From Mucilaginibacter sp. SMC90 (GTDB taxonomy: Bacteria > Bacteroidota > Bacteroidia > Sphingobacteriales > Sphingobacteriaceae), in contig NZ_CP094527.1 in assembly GCF_022811725.1 (NCBI RefSeq), positions 6,262,001 to 6,326,000 of the forward strand: a stretch of 64,000 nucleotides of DNA. The letters run 5' to 3'. The notes beneath the pieces are model-generated. The model was not told where the DNA came from and did not search any database. It saw only the letters and a program-made list of their open reading frames with translations. The position numbers were made by a program, and so were the translations under genes. Positions 1-8,117 of the stretch are shown here, in pieces; position 1 is the stretch's first letter; every line of letters starts with the position of its first letter.

Positions 1-383
1 ATACCGCCGATATCAATACGCGGCAACTTTCCTGCCAGCCGCCGTAAGGTGAGTGTCTCCGGAGTAGCGGGCTGTGCCGTATCGTCCGGGGTCCGGTTGT
101 TCCTGTCCGATACGAGTTTGAGGGCGAAACAGTGCGCGATATACCTATAAACCGACCCGTCGATCCATTCCTTATGTGGAAAGGCCTGGGTGTGAAAATA
201 CTGCAAATCGAAAACATCCAGATCGTCCCAGGTCTCAAAAGCAGCTTTCGCTGCATCGAAGTTCTTATGTTCGGCCATTTTGAACACGATATCTCCGGGA
301 CCTAATTTCCCGTATTTTTCCGTCAGTTCCGGGACGGTAATATTGCCTGTTGATTTAAAAAGGATTTCTTCAGGTGTTTCCAT
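1..383 (-). CDS. Conserved hypothetical ICE protein, C-terminus cut by window edge
   Basis: The reading frame opens with ATG at 383 and runs off the left edge (about 127 codons visible). It begins METPEEILFKSTGNITVPEL and carries AEHKNFDAAKAAFETWDD. The next gene (436-1206) has the closely similar stretch AEHKNFEAAKAVFDRWDD at the same place, and both share an LRRLAG..P.IDIGG segment, so the two are tandem paralogues. No signal peptide, membrane segment or known catalytic motif is visible. The function is unknown; it sits at the far downstream end of the conjugation operon among other accessory genes. Confidence 0.75.
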   Translation of the reverse strand, partial: METPEEILFKSTGNITVPELTEKYGKLGPGDIVFKMAEHKNFDAAKAAFETWDDLDVFDLQYFHTQAFPHKEWIDGSVYRYIAHCFALKLVSDRNNRTPDDTAQPATPETLTLRRLAGKLPRIDIGG

Positions 384-435
384 AAAATTTTCTGTTAGAC
401 AAGTTTCAGGTAGAGAAATGAGAGCGCGGCCAGGC

Positions 436-1206
436 TCATCTGCCTATCCGGCGGCGATAATGCGGTGCAGCTTCCTGGTTTTTTGGCAACTGCGCTAAAG
501 TGTTTTGATCAATGGGCCATAAATACCCTTTAAGATGGTTACGCACCGGGTGGCCGTTCGAGAAGACGAGGTCATCAAGTCCTTTTTCCTGTGCCACGGC
601 AACCGGATCAAGCTCCATTTCATAAGGGATATGTAACAGCAAAACGTTTTCCGGGATTTCGTGAATCCCTTCCCCGATGGTGTAAAGCTGGCGGTGGCCT
701 GTATCATACAAGGCTTCGTACCCGTCTTTAAAGTAATTTAATGCCATTGCGGTAATATCGATTTTGTTGGCAGGGTGACCAGTCTCCCGTAATTCGCGCG
801 ATTTCCAGTCCACCGTAAACGAAGTACCGCCGATGTCGATCTCCGGCAGTATCCCGGCCAACCGCCGAAGCGTAGCGACATCTTCCTGATCGTCATTTTC
901 CAAAGCGAACTGATCACGGACGTTTCTTTCCCGGATCAGCTTCATCAGGTAACAATGGGCCAGGTAAACGTTTCGCGCTTCCTTTGCCCACTCGGAATGA
1001 ACAAACCTGGTAAGCAGGTAGGCATCTGACTTCCTAACGAAATCATCGTCCCAGCGGTCGAACACAGCTTTTGCCGCTTCGAAGTTCTTGTGTTCCGCAA
1101 GCCTGAAGTAAAATTCCCAGGGATTTATTTTGCCGTATTTCATCACGATTTCGACAGGTGAGATCCGGCTTTCTGATTTAAAGAAAACGTCTTCGGGATT
1201 TTTCAT
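436..1206 (-). CDS. Conserved hypothetical ICE accessory protein
   Basis: A 256-residue soluble protein starting at ATG 1206. It is the full-length paralogue of the partial gene to its left: similarity covers the first ~130 residues (AEHKNFEAAKAVFDRWDDDF and LRRLAGILPEIDIGGTSFTV). The C-terminal half contains a second region ending RNHLKGYLWPIDQNTL. No transmembrane segment, signal peptide or recognisable catalytic motif was seen. A strong terminator-like hairpin lies just upstream (1242-1271), so this gene may have its own promoter in the short stretch before its start. Function not recognised. Confidence 0.75.
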   Translation of the reverse strand: MKNPEDVFFKSESRISPVEIVMKYGKINPWEFYFRLAEHKNFEAAKAVFDRWDDDFVRKSDAYLLTRFVHSEWAKEARNVYLAHCYLMKLIRERNVRDQFALENDDQEDVATLRRLAGILPEIDIGGTSFTVDWKSRELRETGHPANKIDITAMALNYFKDGYEALYDTGHRQLYTIGEGIHEIPENVLLLHIPYEMELDPVAVAQEKGLDDLVFSNGHPVRNHLKGYLWPIDQNTLAQLPKNQEAAPHYRRRIGR

Positions 1207-1241
1207 AAGATTAAGGGTAAGAGGTGCAGGGTTAAAATAAA

Positions 1242-1271
1242 AAACCCCGGAGCGCTCGCCGCCCGGGGTTT
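1242..1271 (-). terminator. Rho-independent terminator
   Basis: On the minus strand a 9-bp perfect stem (AAACCCCGG paired with CCGGGGTTT) with a 12-nt loop is followed by TTTTATTTTAACC. It lies downstream of the small membrane-protein gene 1353-1592. A second hairpin (GTGCGGGA with TCCCGCAC, 1290-1309) lies beside it. Confidence 0.75.
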
Positions 1272-1352
1272 ACCTAAACCTTATCACAAGTGCGGGAGGT
1301 TTCCCGCACGAATGGACAAATGTAATATAATAAAATTATGTTGCCCGGAGTA

Positions 1353-1592
1353 CTACCTCCGGTTATTTATTCGTTGCCTCGACCTCATGTAATTTTCGAA
1401 CATGCGCTCGTTGAAACGTTTTGCGGCATCCTTCTTCAGGCGGTTGTTATAGCCCCACAAAAAAAGAGCCCATAAGCCGAACATGACAGCGTATAACGGG
1501 AACGGATTTTTTGCTCCCAGTGAACCCCAGAATGCGAATGTGGAAATGCATGAGGTGACGATAAAATAAAAGATATTCTTCATCATATTCAA
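1353..1592 (-). CDS. Small membrane protein, function unknown
   Basis: A 79-residue protein. Two hydrophobic segments (about residues 5-24, FYFIVTSCISTFAFWGSLG, and 31-47, PLYAVMFGLWALFLWGY) are followed by a basic cytoplasmic-type tail rich in Arg and Lys that ends RQRINNRR. It is the last gene before the terminator at 1242-1271. An overlapping frame (1447-1665) is less likely to be coding because it lacks this clean hydrophobic pattern. It could be an inner-membrane accessory of the conjugation element, but nothing in the sequence proves a role. Confidence 0.6.
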   Translation of the reverse strand: MNMMKNIFYFIVTSCISTFAFWGSLGAKNPFPLYAVMFGLWALFLWGYNNRLKKDAAKRFNERMFENYMRSRQRINNRR

Positions 1593-1688
1593 TGGTTAAA
1601 AGTACTAACTTCTTTAGTAAGAAGCAAGTTTCTGGACGCATTCCTGACCTTAAAACTCCTAACAATCAGCAACAAAACTTGTGGAAAA

Positions 1689-2171
1689 CTACCGTTTTCG
1701 TGCCCTGTGATCAGCTGCTCCCCGCTGCTGATATTGCTTGTCCAGCTTCTTTTTCACTAAAAGGTGGTCGATGGCCTGGCGGTGGTTCGTAAAAGGCACC
1801 CCGCCGACAACATATTGCATGGCCGTATCATCGTAGCCGATAGTATTCAGGTCATCCTCATCCAGTAGGGTTATATCAAGTTTCCCCTGGCTATAAACCG
1901 CTTCTCCATAGGTGCTGTTGTTCCCGAAATAATGCAGGAAACCAACGCTGAATTCTTCCGCAATTTCCCGGAGCCTTTGTGTGGCAGGTTCACCGGTACT
2001 TTCGAACCAAACCCTGCCGTCGCCAAGGAAGGAAATGTTGTTCAGCCCTTCTTCCCCCATTGATAAACGCGCGCCCTTTTCATAGATCAGTTCTTTGAAC
2101 CAGGCAAGTATTTCCATGACGTTAAGCTCCTCTCCGTTAAAGTCCACGGCATTGTAATACCTGTTAAGCAT
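1689..2171 (-). CDS. Conserved hypothetical ICE protein
   Basis: A 160-residue acidic protein with a basic C-terminus (ending DHRARKR), starting at ATG 2171, 11 nt after the stop of the Toprim-like gene 2183-2785. No signal peptide or membrane segment. The middle (YGEAVYSQGKLDITLLDEDD) does not match any motif I recognise. Position and strand place it in the accessory tail of the transfer operon. A 97-bp gap with no recognised signal separates it from the small membrane protein downstream. Confidence 0.7.
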   Translation of the reverse strand: MLNRYYNAVDFNGEELNVMEILAWFKELIYEKGARLSMGEEGLNNISFLGDGRVWFESTGEPATQRLREIAEEFSVGFLHYFGNNSTYGEAVYSQGKLDITLLDEDDLNTIGYDDTAMQYVVGGVPFTNHRQAIDHLLVKKKLDKQYQQRGAADHRARKR

Positions 2172-2182
2172 ATTATATATCT

Positions 2183-2785
2183 TTAAGGTTGTGGGGGCTG
2201 CTGTAACAGCAGGATCAAAAAGGATGCATGACGTTTAGGTTTGATTGTCCGGCAACAGGTCCTGATGCCAAATGCTTTCTGGAAAACGTTCAGGGTGATG
2301 TCATTTGCTTCAAATTGCAGCGCCCTGCCCCTGGAGATAATTTCAACCTTATCCCCGCGCCAAAACAGGCGCGGGACATGGTTCCTCAAAGCCGCCGCTA
2401 CATAAACATCCGTCAGGCGACCAAGGAGATCATTTGCAAATACGAGGATAAAATGTCGTTGGGGGAAGCGGGCATTAATTTCAGCGAGCTGCAGCCAGCC
2501 GGGCAGGCGTCCCAGGGCAACGAAGGCAAGATTATGGAGACGGGGATAACGATGCCGGTTACAGGATAAAAAGGCGATGGCTTCCATAACAGAATCGGTA
2601 AGCACCACATGACTGCCGGCGTTTGTGTTCCATATCCATGCCTGATCGGCTGCCGGGACGTAGTGAAAACCTTCCTCGAAGAACTCTGCAGATACTGAAG
2701 AGCCGTAGTGAAAATTCAGTTCGCTGATACCAAAAAAATCCTGGATCTCCCCTGAAACCCCGAGCTTCGTTAATAGCGGGTGCAT
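2183..2785 (-). CDS. Toprim-like ICE protein with altered acidic motif
   Basis: A 200-residue protein. The segment VVLTDSVMEAIAFL (residues ~58-71) resembles the first Toprim motif, which carries the conserved Glu, and FILVFANDLLGR (~115-126) resembles the second motif, normally DxD (as in FDND..GR). Here the first Asp position is Ala. In topoisomerase/primase Toprim folds these acids bind Mg2+, so activity may be lost or the protein may be a binding relic. The fold assignment is inference from motif spacing. ATG overlaps the stop of the upstream DUF3945-type gene by one base (TAATG), indicating translational coupling. Confidence 0.65.
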   Translation of the reverse strand: MHPLLTKLGVSGEIQDFFGISELNFHYGSSVSAEFFEEGFHYVPAADQAWIWNTNAGSHVVLTDSVMEAIAFLSCNRHRYPRLHNLAFVALGRLPGWLQLAEINARFPQRHFILVFANDLLGRLTDVYVAAALRNHVPRLFWRGDKVEIISRGRALQFEANDITLNVFQKAFGIRTCCRTIKPKRHASFLILLLQQPPQP

Positions 2786-3567
2786 TAGCGGAATACCCTG
2801 CGCCTGGCATCAACCTGGATATGACTGTTATCCAGAACCGGGTTCTCTGCTTCCATGTCAGCCACGACCTTATGATACCCGGGACTGAGTTTTTCTGCTT
2901 CGGCGGGGTCACGTTTCTGATTAAAAAGCGCGTTCAATCCTTTGTAAGCAACATAGGAAAGCCCGCCGTCGATCAGGACAGAAGCGATAAGCGCGACTTT
3001 GTCAGAACGGATCCCCTTTGCATCTACTGCGGAGTAACTGAATTTGGTGTGGTCTGCGACCTCTACTTCTTTACCTTTCCGGTATTTCTCTTTCTGCGCC
3101 GGCGTGAGGAATTCGCCGTTGACCATATCCGGTGCCAGTATCTTTTCCGAGTCGGACACGATAAATTCATGCGTTTCCGGGTCGTATTCCACCAGTAGTT
3201 CCTGCTTATTGCCTTTATTGTCGGTCACCAATTTCTGGAGGTTCGCGACTTCGCCTTTTTCCAGGAGTTCCGCTTCGTGGTCATCCAGAAAATCCGGGGT
3301 CGCCGGTTTCCTGTAAACCGGGTGGATCAGAAGATCGGTGCTACCGTCCTTCCCTGTCGTCAGGGAAATCTTGGCATCCATTGCTTTTATTTTGATGTTT
3401 TCAGCCCTGAGGTTCTGCAACTGGAGCATCGATGTGCGCCTGCCGGACAGTAAGGAGCGCAGGTCATCAGGCTTAAGCCTGAGCTGACCGTCTACGGCCA
3501 GCCCAAGGATTTCGAGGTCCTTCATCGGTAGTTCCGATTCTTTAAAGCGGATCAGGTCCATGCTCAC
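2785..3567 (-). CDS. DUF4099/DUF3945-type ICE protein
   Basis: A 260-residue protein. The stretch LTPAQKEKYRKGKEVEV (about residues 155-171) matches the style of the DUF3945 repeats found in large Bacteroidota conjugative-element proteins, and the N-terminal part (DDLRSLLSGRRTSMLQLQNL) fits the DUF4099 region that usually precedes it. No catalytic motif is visible and the biochemical role of the family is unknown. The start overlaps the stop of the ArdC-like gene by 4 nt (3564-3567), so it is co-translated with it. A hydrophobic stretch near residue 193 (VALIASVLIDGGLSYVAY) is probably a helix rather than a membrane anchor. Confidence 0.75.
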   Translation of the reverse strand: MSMDLIRFKESELPMKDLEILGLAVDGQLRLKPDDLRSLLSGRRTSMLQLQNLRAENIKIKAMDAKISLTTGKDGSTDLLIHPVYRKPATPDFLDDHEAELLEKGEVANLQKLVTDNKGNKQELLVEYDPETHEFIVSDSEKILAPDMVNGEFLTPAQKEKYRKGKEVEVADHTKFSYSAVDAKGIRSDKVALIASVLIDGGLSYVAYKGLNALFNQKRDPAEAEKLSPGYHKVVADMEAENPVLDNSHIQVDARRRVFR

Positions 3568-5198
3568 CTCCCTATTTTTGCGGTTTGTGACTGTTCTTCA
3601 CCCAACTCTATTTCAGGCTGCTTTTCCGCATATTTCGCCTCGAGCAGCGCGGAATAGACCGCATCAGTTTTTTTGATGACGGTGCGGGCACCCAGCGAAT
3701 CCTCCACCTTGACGTTTTTGTTCTTGTGAAGCTCCAGGACCTTGTAAACCGTATCATTGTAGGGGATCTCGTCATCAAGCGCGAAAGCCTTTTTTGCTCC
3801 GGTCTTTTTCTCCGGGGCCGAACCCTGTTCCTGGCCCTGCTCATTGCCATGTTCCTGTCCCTGTTCCTGTTCACGTTTTTGGCTTACGCCCAACAACAGG
3901 TTACTGATCTTCTGCGCGTCGGTTGCCACCCTGGAGATTTCGAAGGGGTCGTCCTTCAGCATTTTGGCCCAGGTTCCGGCATAGGTGGCGTGCAGCGGTA
4001 TGTTATGGCCGAGCTTGATCTCCGCCCCGATCTGCATGGCCGCTGTTGCCGCACGGAATTCTTCTTTGGCGGCGTCCAGGGAGCCCAGCTTTCCATCCAG
4101 CGGGCGGTTCAGGCGGCTTTCGTGGCCGCTCCAGTGTGCCAGCTGCAGGACGGCCGCCTGCATGTAGGCGGTTTCAGTTTCGAACCGTTCTTTTTCAGGC
4201 AGCTGGATCACATCCCTTGCCTTGTCGTAATAAGCTTCCTGGCCGCCGTGCTCGATCACTGCCTTGCTGTCGGCGATTAATTTTCCTGCTTTCTCTACCG
4301 GGGACAATTGTTCAGGGTCACTGGCTTTGAGGTAATCTTCCAGCGGCGGTATGCGGTTGATCTGGGAGGCGTTGAACAGGAAGTAGTTGGCCGTCTGCGG
4401 CCTTTCGAATTCCACTACTTTAACCTGTGTCCTGCCTTCTTCATCGGTAAACTTGTTACCTTCAAAATCCCGCATGGCCTGAATATCGGTCTTTTTAGGA
4501 AAGGAGATCATAGTGCCTTTGGCCCCTTCCTTCACCACGTAACCGGTAAAGCTGGCTTCTTTGGCCGACATCCACCTGGGGTCGTCATGGCCCCGCATCG
4601 CGAGGTTCATCGCGTTCAGCGCGCTGTAACCTTTCCCGGTGTTGGGGTTGACAGGCGTAACATAGGCGGGAAGCCCGTTCTCTTTAACGGGCTTTTGAAA
4701 GAATGAGGTGCCGTTTTTTAATTCGGATGATAGCTTGCCCGCTACAATCTCGGGTAGTTGTCTGAAATTTTTACTCATGATATGTTGAATTAAGATTTGA
4801 TAGATAAATTTTAGCGGATCAATGCTGCGGCCTTTGCAGCGGATGGAAAAGTGAAGGTGTTCAGCGGTCACCCTGCCTGTCGCGCCTGTGATGCCGATGG
4901 GCTCGCCGGCAGATACAGCCTCGCCCTGGCGGACAAAGACCTGGCTCAGGTGGCCGTACCCGGAGCAAAAACCCCGGTGGGCGATATCCACAAACCGGCC
5001 GAGGCTGATATTATACCCGGTTAGCGCGACGTTGCCGTCGAATACCGCAAACACCGTGTCATGCCGCGCCCGGAGATCTATTCCCGCATGCAGGGCATAC
5101 CTACCGCTCAGCGGGTGGATGCGGAAGCCGAATGGCGAGGTCACCTGCAGGTTTTTCAGGGGAAGGCAAAGAAAGGAGCAGATCAGCGGAAGTATCAT
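3564..5198 (-). CDS. M23 peptidase fused in frame to ArdC-like antirestriction domain
   Basis: A 544-codon frame with two modules. Residues ~18-130 form a LytM/M23 metallopeptidase with intact zinc ligands: His37 and Asp41 (HAGID), YGHLS at 81-85, and HLHF with His114 and His116. Such enzymes open peptidoglycan for the conjugation channel. From Met141 (ATG at 4778) an ArdC-type module begins: an N-terminal ssDNA-binding-like domain, then a zincin-like domain. Where relatives carry HELAHWTGH, this protein has LQLAHWSGH, so the catalytic His-Glu is missing. A Gln/Glu/Gly-rich linker (QEQGQEHGNEQGQEQG) precedes the C-terminal tail. In related elements the modules are, to my knowledge, separate genes; translation could also restart at 4778. 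Confidence 0.8.
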   Translation of the reverse strand: MILPLICSFLCLPLKNLQVTSPFGFRIHPLSGRYALHAGIDLRARHDTVFAVFDGNVALTGYNISLGRFVDIAHRGFCSGYGHLSQVFVRQGEAVSAGEPIGITGATGRVTAEHLHFSIRCKGRSIDPLKFIYQILIQHIMSKNFRQLPEIVAGKLSSELKNGTSFFQKPVKENGLPAYVTPVNPNTGKGYSALNAMNLAMRGHDDPRWMSAKEASFTGYVVKEGAKGTMISFPKKTDIQAMRDFEGNKFTDEEGRTQVKVVEFERPQTANYFLFNASQINRIPPLEDYLKASDPEQLSPVEKAGKLIADSKAVIEHGGQEAYYDKARDVIQLPEKERFETETAYMQAAVLQLAHWSGHESRLNRPLDGKLGSLDAAKEEFRAATAAMQIGAEIKLGHNIPLHATYAGTWAKMLKDDPFEISRVATDAQKISNLLLGVSQKREQEQGQEHGNEQGQEQGSAPEKKTGAKKAFALDDEIPYNDTVYKVLELHKNKNVKVEDSLGARTVIKKTDAVYSALLEAKYAEKQPEIELGEEQSQTAKIGR

Positions 5199-5599
5199 CT
5201 GCTGACTGCCTGCCGTTTTGATAAACCAGCGTCAAGCGCTTCCAGGCCGCCCTCCCAGATGTTCGGGTTGTCCCTGGCGATTTCGAGGGCCTGCCATAAG
5301 TCTTCTCCCCTTCCCATATCCTGGAGGCTGCTTATTTTGTACAGGTCCTTGAAATCATTGACATCCAGTTGAGCTGCGTTTTTCATCAGGTCGGGGAACA
5401 GTTTTTCCCGGTCTTTCAGGCGGAGCAGCTCAGCTGCCGGGTAGCGTGCTTCCTCTCCGCCCTTAAAGCTCAGGTATACCTGATCTTCCGTTGGGTCAAC
5501 ATAGGTAATGATGCCGATGCTGCCTTGCTTATGTGCCGGATCATTTTCCATGTCGGGCCGGACGAGGGCGAGTGTGCCCAATAGTTCATTATTCATCAT
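5195..5599 (-). CDS. Conserved hypothetical ICE protein (paralogue of next gene)
   Basis: A 134-residue soluble protein. The N-terminus (LLGTLALVRPDMENDPAHKQ) and the later DVNDFKDLYKISSLQDMG are clearly related to the same regions of the neighbour at 5646-6056 (LTGRRVLVHPVLWDDPAEKN and SAREFKDLKNIALLLGYG), so the two arose by tandem duplication. The N-terminal half looks like a small beta-barrel (GIITYVDPTEDQVYLSFKGG). Its stop overlaps the M23-ArdC start by 4 nt. Function unknown. The start is either of two adjacent ATG codons (5599 or 5596). Confidence 0.75.
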   Translation of the reverse strand: MMNNELLGTLALVRPDMENDPAHKQGSIGIITYVDPTEDQVYLSFKGGEEARYPAAELLRLKDREKLFPDLMKNAAQLDVNDFKDLYKISSLQDMGRGEDLWQALEIARDNPNIWEGGLEALDAGLSKRQAVSR

Positions 5600-5645
5600 G
5601 GCATTGTTCTTATATGTTTAAGGAAATATTTCGGCAGCAGCAGGT

Positions 5646-6056
5646 TCAGCGACCTATCTGCCGTACTTCTGCGTTTTTAAGTTTGTCCGCGATGGAGATC
5701 ATGCTGACCTGTAAAGCTTCAGGGTTGCCACGAACCATGTTCATCGCTGTAAGCAACTGCGGTTCCTTACCATAACCCAGCAGGAGCGCTATGTTTTTAA
5801 GGTCTTTGAATTCCCGGGCAGAAAGGTTCACCGCATTCTGCTTCAGCTGGTCATAGATCTCCTCTGAACTTCGGAACACAAGCAGGGCATCGCTGCCATA
5901 GAAACCGTATTTCTGGTCATCAAATTTTACCCGGATCAGGTCATCGTGGAGGTTTACTTCCGTGATCTCGCCGATCTCACCATTTTTCTCTGCCGGGTCG
6001 TCCCACAGTACCGGGTGCACCAGCACGCGGCGCCCGGTCAGTTCTTCATTGTTCAT
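5646..6056 (-). CDS. Conserved hypothetical ICE protein (paralogue of previous gene)
   Basis: A 136-residue protein, tandem paralogue of 5195-5599. The beta-rich N-terminal half (GEIGEITEVNLHDDLIRVKF) is followed by a helical C-terminal half. The ATG overlaps the stop of the coupling-protein gene by 4 nt, so it is translationally coupled to it. No signal peptide or enzyme motif is visible. The constant association with the coupling protein and the antirestriction gene suggests an accessory role in DNA transfer or establishment, but this is inference. Confidence 0.75.
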   Translation of the reverse strand: MNNEELTGRRVLVHPVLWDDPAEKNGEIGEITEVNLHDDLIRVKFDDQKYGFYGSDALLVFRSSEEIYDQLKQNAVNLSAREFKDLKNIALLLGYGKEPQLLTAMNMVRGNPEALQVSMISIADKLKNAEVRQIGR

Positions 6057-8074
6057 GATGTCTTGTTTTTAAAGGTGCCTTTAACGATGTTGGATGGCGA
6101 AGCCGGTGAGGGCACTTTGAATTTCAGGACGATGTCCTGTACTTCCTGGTTGATGCGGAAGAAATTCTGTGTAAGGGTAACTTCCTTATGCTCCCCGAAA
6201 TCATAATAAAAAGGCAAGGGCTTATAATTGCTTTCCTCCCTGGCGATGGCCTTCATGTCAAGGTGGATCCGGCAATGGATAGCGGATGTGTTATACTTCC
6301 CGGTAAATTCCTCCTGGGCATCGTCCGCGATGATACCGACCATTTCACCCGTTTTCAGGGACGCGATCTTGCCTGCGGGGATCAATTCCTCGAGCTTTTC
6401 ATTGAGGGAAGTGGAAGTTTTGTTGCGGTCGATGGAAAGGCTTTCGCCTACCTGCTTTGATTTGCCAAAGAGGCGCTCCAGCCATTCCAGCGTTTCCTTA
6501 TTGCGCACTGAACCTGAAAGCACATTGCCGACTACCGCGGTAATGGTCGCCGCCGTATCCTTTCCATATTGCTGGCTGAACTGCGGCAGCTCCTGCAGCC
6601 CGAGCAGCACCGCCACCTTATTGCTCCTTGCTGTCGCGATCAGGTTTTCCACCTTATGAACGAACAGGGTGGGCACCTCATCAACGATCAGCGCTGATGG
6701 CAGATTGCCTTTATTATTGATCAATTTAGTGAGCCTGTTGATCACAATGGAATAGCAGGCGGAGTTGATGTTCTGCGTATTGGGGTCATTCGCCAGCACC
6801 AGGATACCGGGGTTTTCTTTCGAGGAGATCTTCAGGTCAAAATCATCGCCCGAAAACACCCAAAAGGTTTCCTTGGTCGCCAGGCGGCTGATAAAGATCT
6901 TCAGGGTACCGATCTGTCCCTCCAGCTGGTCGAACGCTTTGGCGTTATAGGCCGTCATGAAGGGAGAGAGCATTGATTTCAGTTCAGGTTCAGAAATCAG
7001 CGCGTTGAATATTTCGTCGTAGCTGCGGTTCAAAAGGGCGAGCACATGGGGCACGCTGGAGAACCTTCCCTGGTCATGCTTGCTTAAGAAGTAAATACAG
7101 CAGGCCAAAAAATTAATGGCCGACTGCGTAAAGAACTGATCGCTGCCGCCTGAGCTGTCCCCTTTCTTCAGCGCTTCGACAAGCGCTTCGGCAGTTTCCG
7201 CCGCATCGGCCAGTGACCTGATATAATCTGCCCGCCAGGGGTTGATGCGCCTGCTTTTTTCCACATCGTTCAGGTTGATCACATGGAAACGGAAGCCTTG
7301 CAGCCGGCCCGCCTGTTTGGCCAACAGGTAATGATAGTAGGCGATATGGCCGAGGTCAGGAAACTTAAAATCATACAAACAAACCGTAAATGACTTACTA
7401 CCAATTAATTGCCTTATAAACGGATTTACAATCCCAAACGATTTTCCGGACCCTGGTGTCCCAATAAGTATGGTACCCCTAAAAATATTTGTCAGGTTGA
7501 CCCAACCACGCCATACCCTTTTGTCATGGTAGAACAACATCGGGATATTCACTGATGAGGGTGTTTCCACCATTTTCACCGGTTGCATAAAACTTTCCGC
7601 CTCTACATTCCATTTATCCTTGCCCAGGCCGGTCCTGATCATTTTGGAGATGTTATCCATGGACAGGCTGATCATCAGCGCTCCGGCGAATGAGCAGATG
7701 ATATAGAGCAGGTTGAAGCCGGAGGTATAGGGTAGGATAAAGGGGGATGCGCGGCCCATGTAGACCATGCTGCCGAAGAAAAGGAGCAGGCCAAGGGCCA
7801 GCGGGTAGACGATATGCTTTTTCGGTTCAAGCTCTCTTTCCTTTTTTGCCAGCGTCCCGATACTGACGAGGCAGATGAGGATAAACGTGGCCAGTTTACT
7901 GTAGATGAGCTTGTGATAAATAACAATCCCTGCAAACCTTTGCAGGGGTACAACAAAAATGCCCCAGAACGGGGCATCAGTATAGATAAAGACGGCGGCT
8001 TCCAGCGCGACCGAAAGGTAGATACAGCATCGCAGGAAGCCGTGCAGCTTCTGCTGATCGTGTGTTTCCTCCAT
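6053..8074 (-). CDS. Type IV coupling protein (VirD4/TraG-type, MobC of CTnDOT elements)
   Basis: A 673-residue inner-membrane ATPase that links the relaxosome to the secretion channel. Hydrophobic segments fill about residues 10-150 (for example LATFILICLVSIGTL and LALGLLLFFGSMVYMG). The Walker A motif GTPGSGKS lies near residues 205-212 (Lys at 211) and Walker B is SALIVDEVPTLF near 470. The ARSNKVAVLLGLQELPQFSQ segment is typical of VirD4-type ATPases. Length is normal for the Bacteroidota family. It is followed by genes overlapping by 4 nt and preceded by the giant methylase-helicase gene, which fits a late-transfer operon. Confidence 0.93.
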   Translation of the reverse strand: MEETHDQQKLHGFLRCCIYLSVALEAAVFIYTDAPFWGIFVVPLQRFAGIVIYHKLIYSKLATFILICLVSIGTLAKKERELEPKKHIVYPLALGLLLFFGSMVYMGRASPFILPYTSGFNLLYIICSFAGALMISLSMDNISKMIRTGLGKDKWNVEAESFMQPVKMVETPSSVNIPMLFYHDKRVWRGWVNLTNIFRGTILIGTPGSGKSFGIVNPFIRQLIGSKSFTVCLYDFKFPDLGHIAYYHYLLAKQAGRLQGFRFHVINLNDVEKSRRINPWRADYIRSLADAAETAEALVEALKKGDSSGGSDQFFTQSAINFLACCIYFLSKHDQGRFSSVPHVLALLNRSYDEIFNALISEPELKSMLSPFMTAYNAKAFDQLEGQIGTLKIFISRLATKETFWVFSGDDFDLKISSKENPGILVLANDPNTQNINSACYSIVINRLTKLINNKGNLPSALIVDEVPTLFVHKVENLIATARSNKVAVLLGLQELPQFSQQYGKDTAATITAVVGNVLSGSVRNKETLEWLERLFGKSKQVGESLSIDRNKTSTSLNEKLEELIPAGKIASLKTGEMVGIIADDAQEEFTGKYNTSAIHCRIHLDMKAIAREESNYKPLPFYYDFGEHKEVTLTQNFFRINQEVQDIVLKFKVPSPASPSNIVKGTFKNKTS

Positions 8075-8117
8075 AATTCAGGTGATCGAGGATTGACTTT
8101 GGAAGCAGGGCTCCCCT

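Noticed and set aside
1447..1665. 72-codon frame overlapping the small membrane protein gene
   Set aside because: The other frame (1353-1592) has a clean two-helix membrane pattern and better placement after the terminator.
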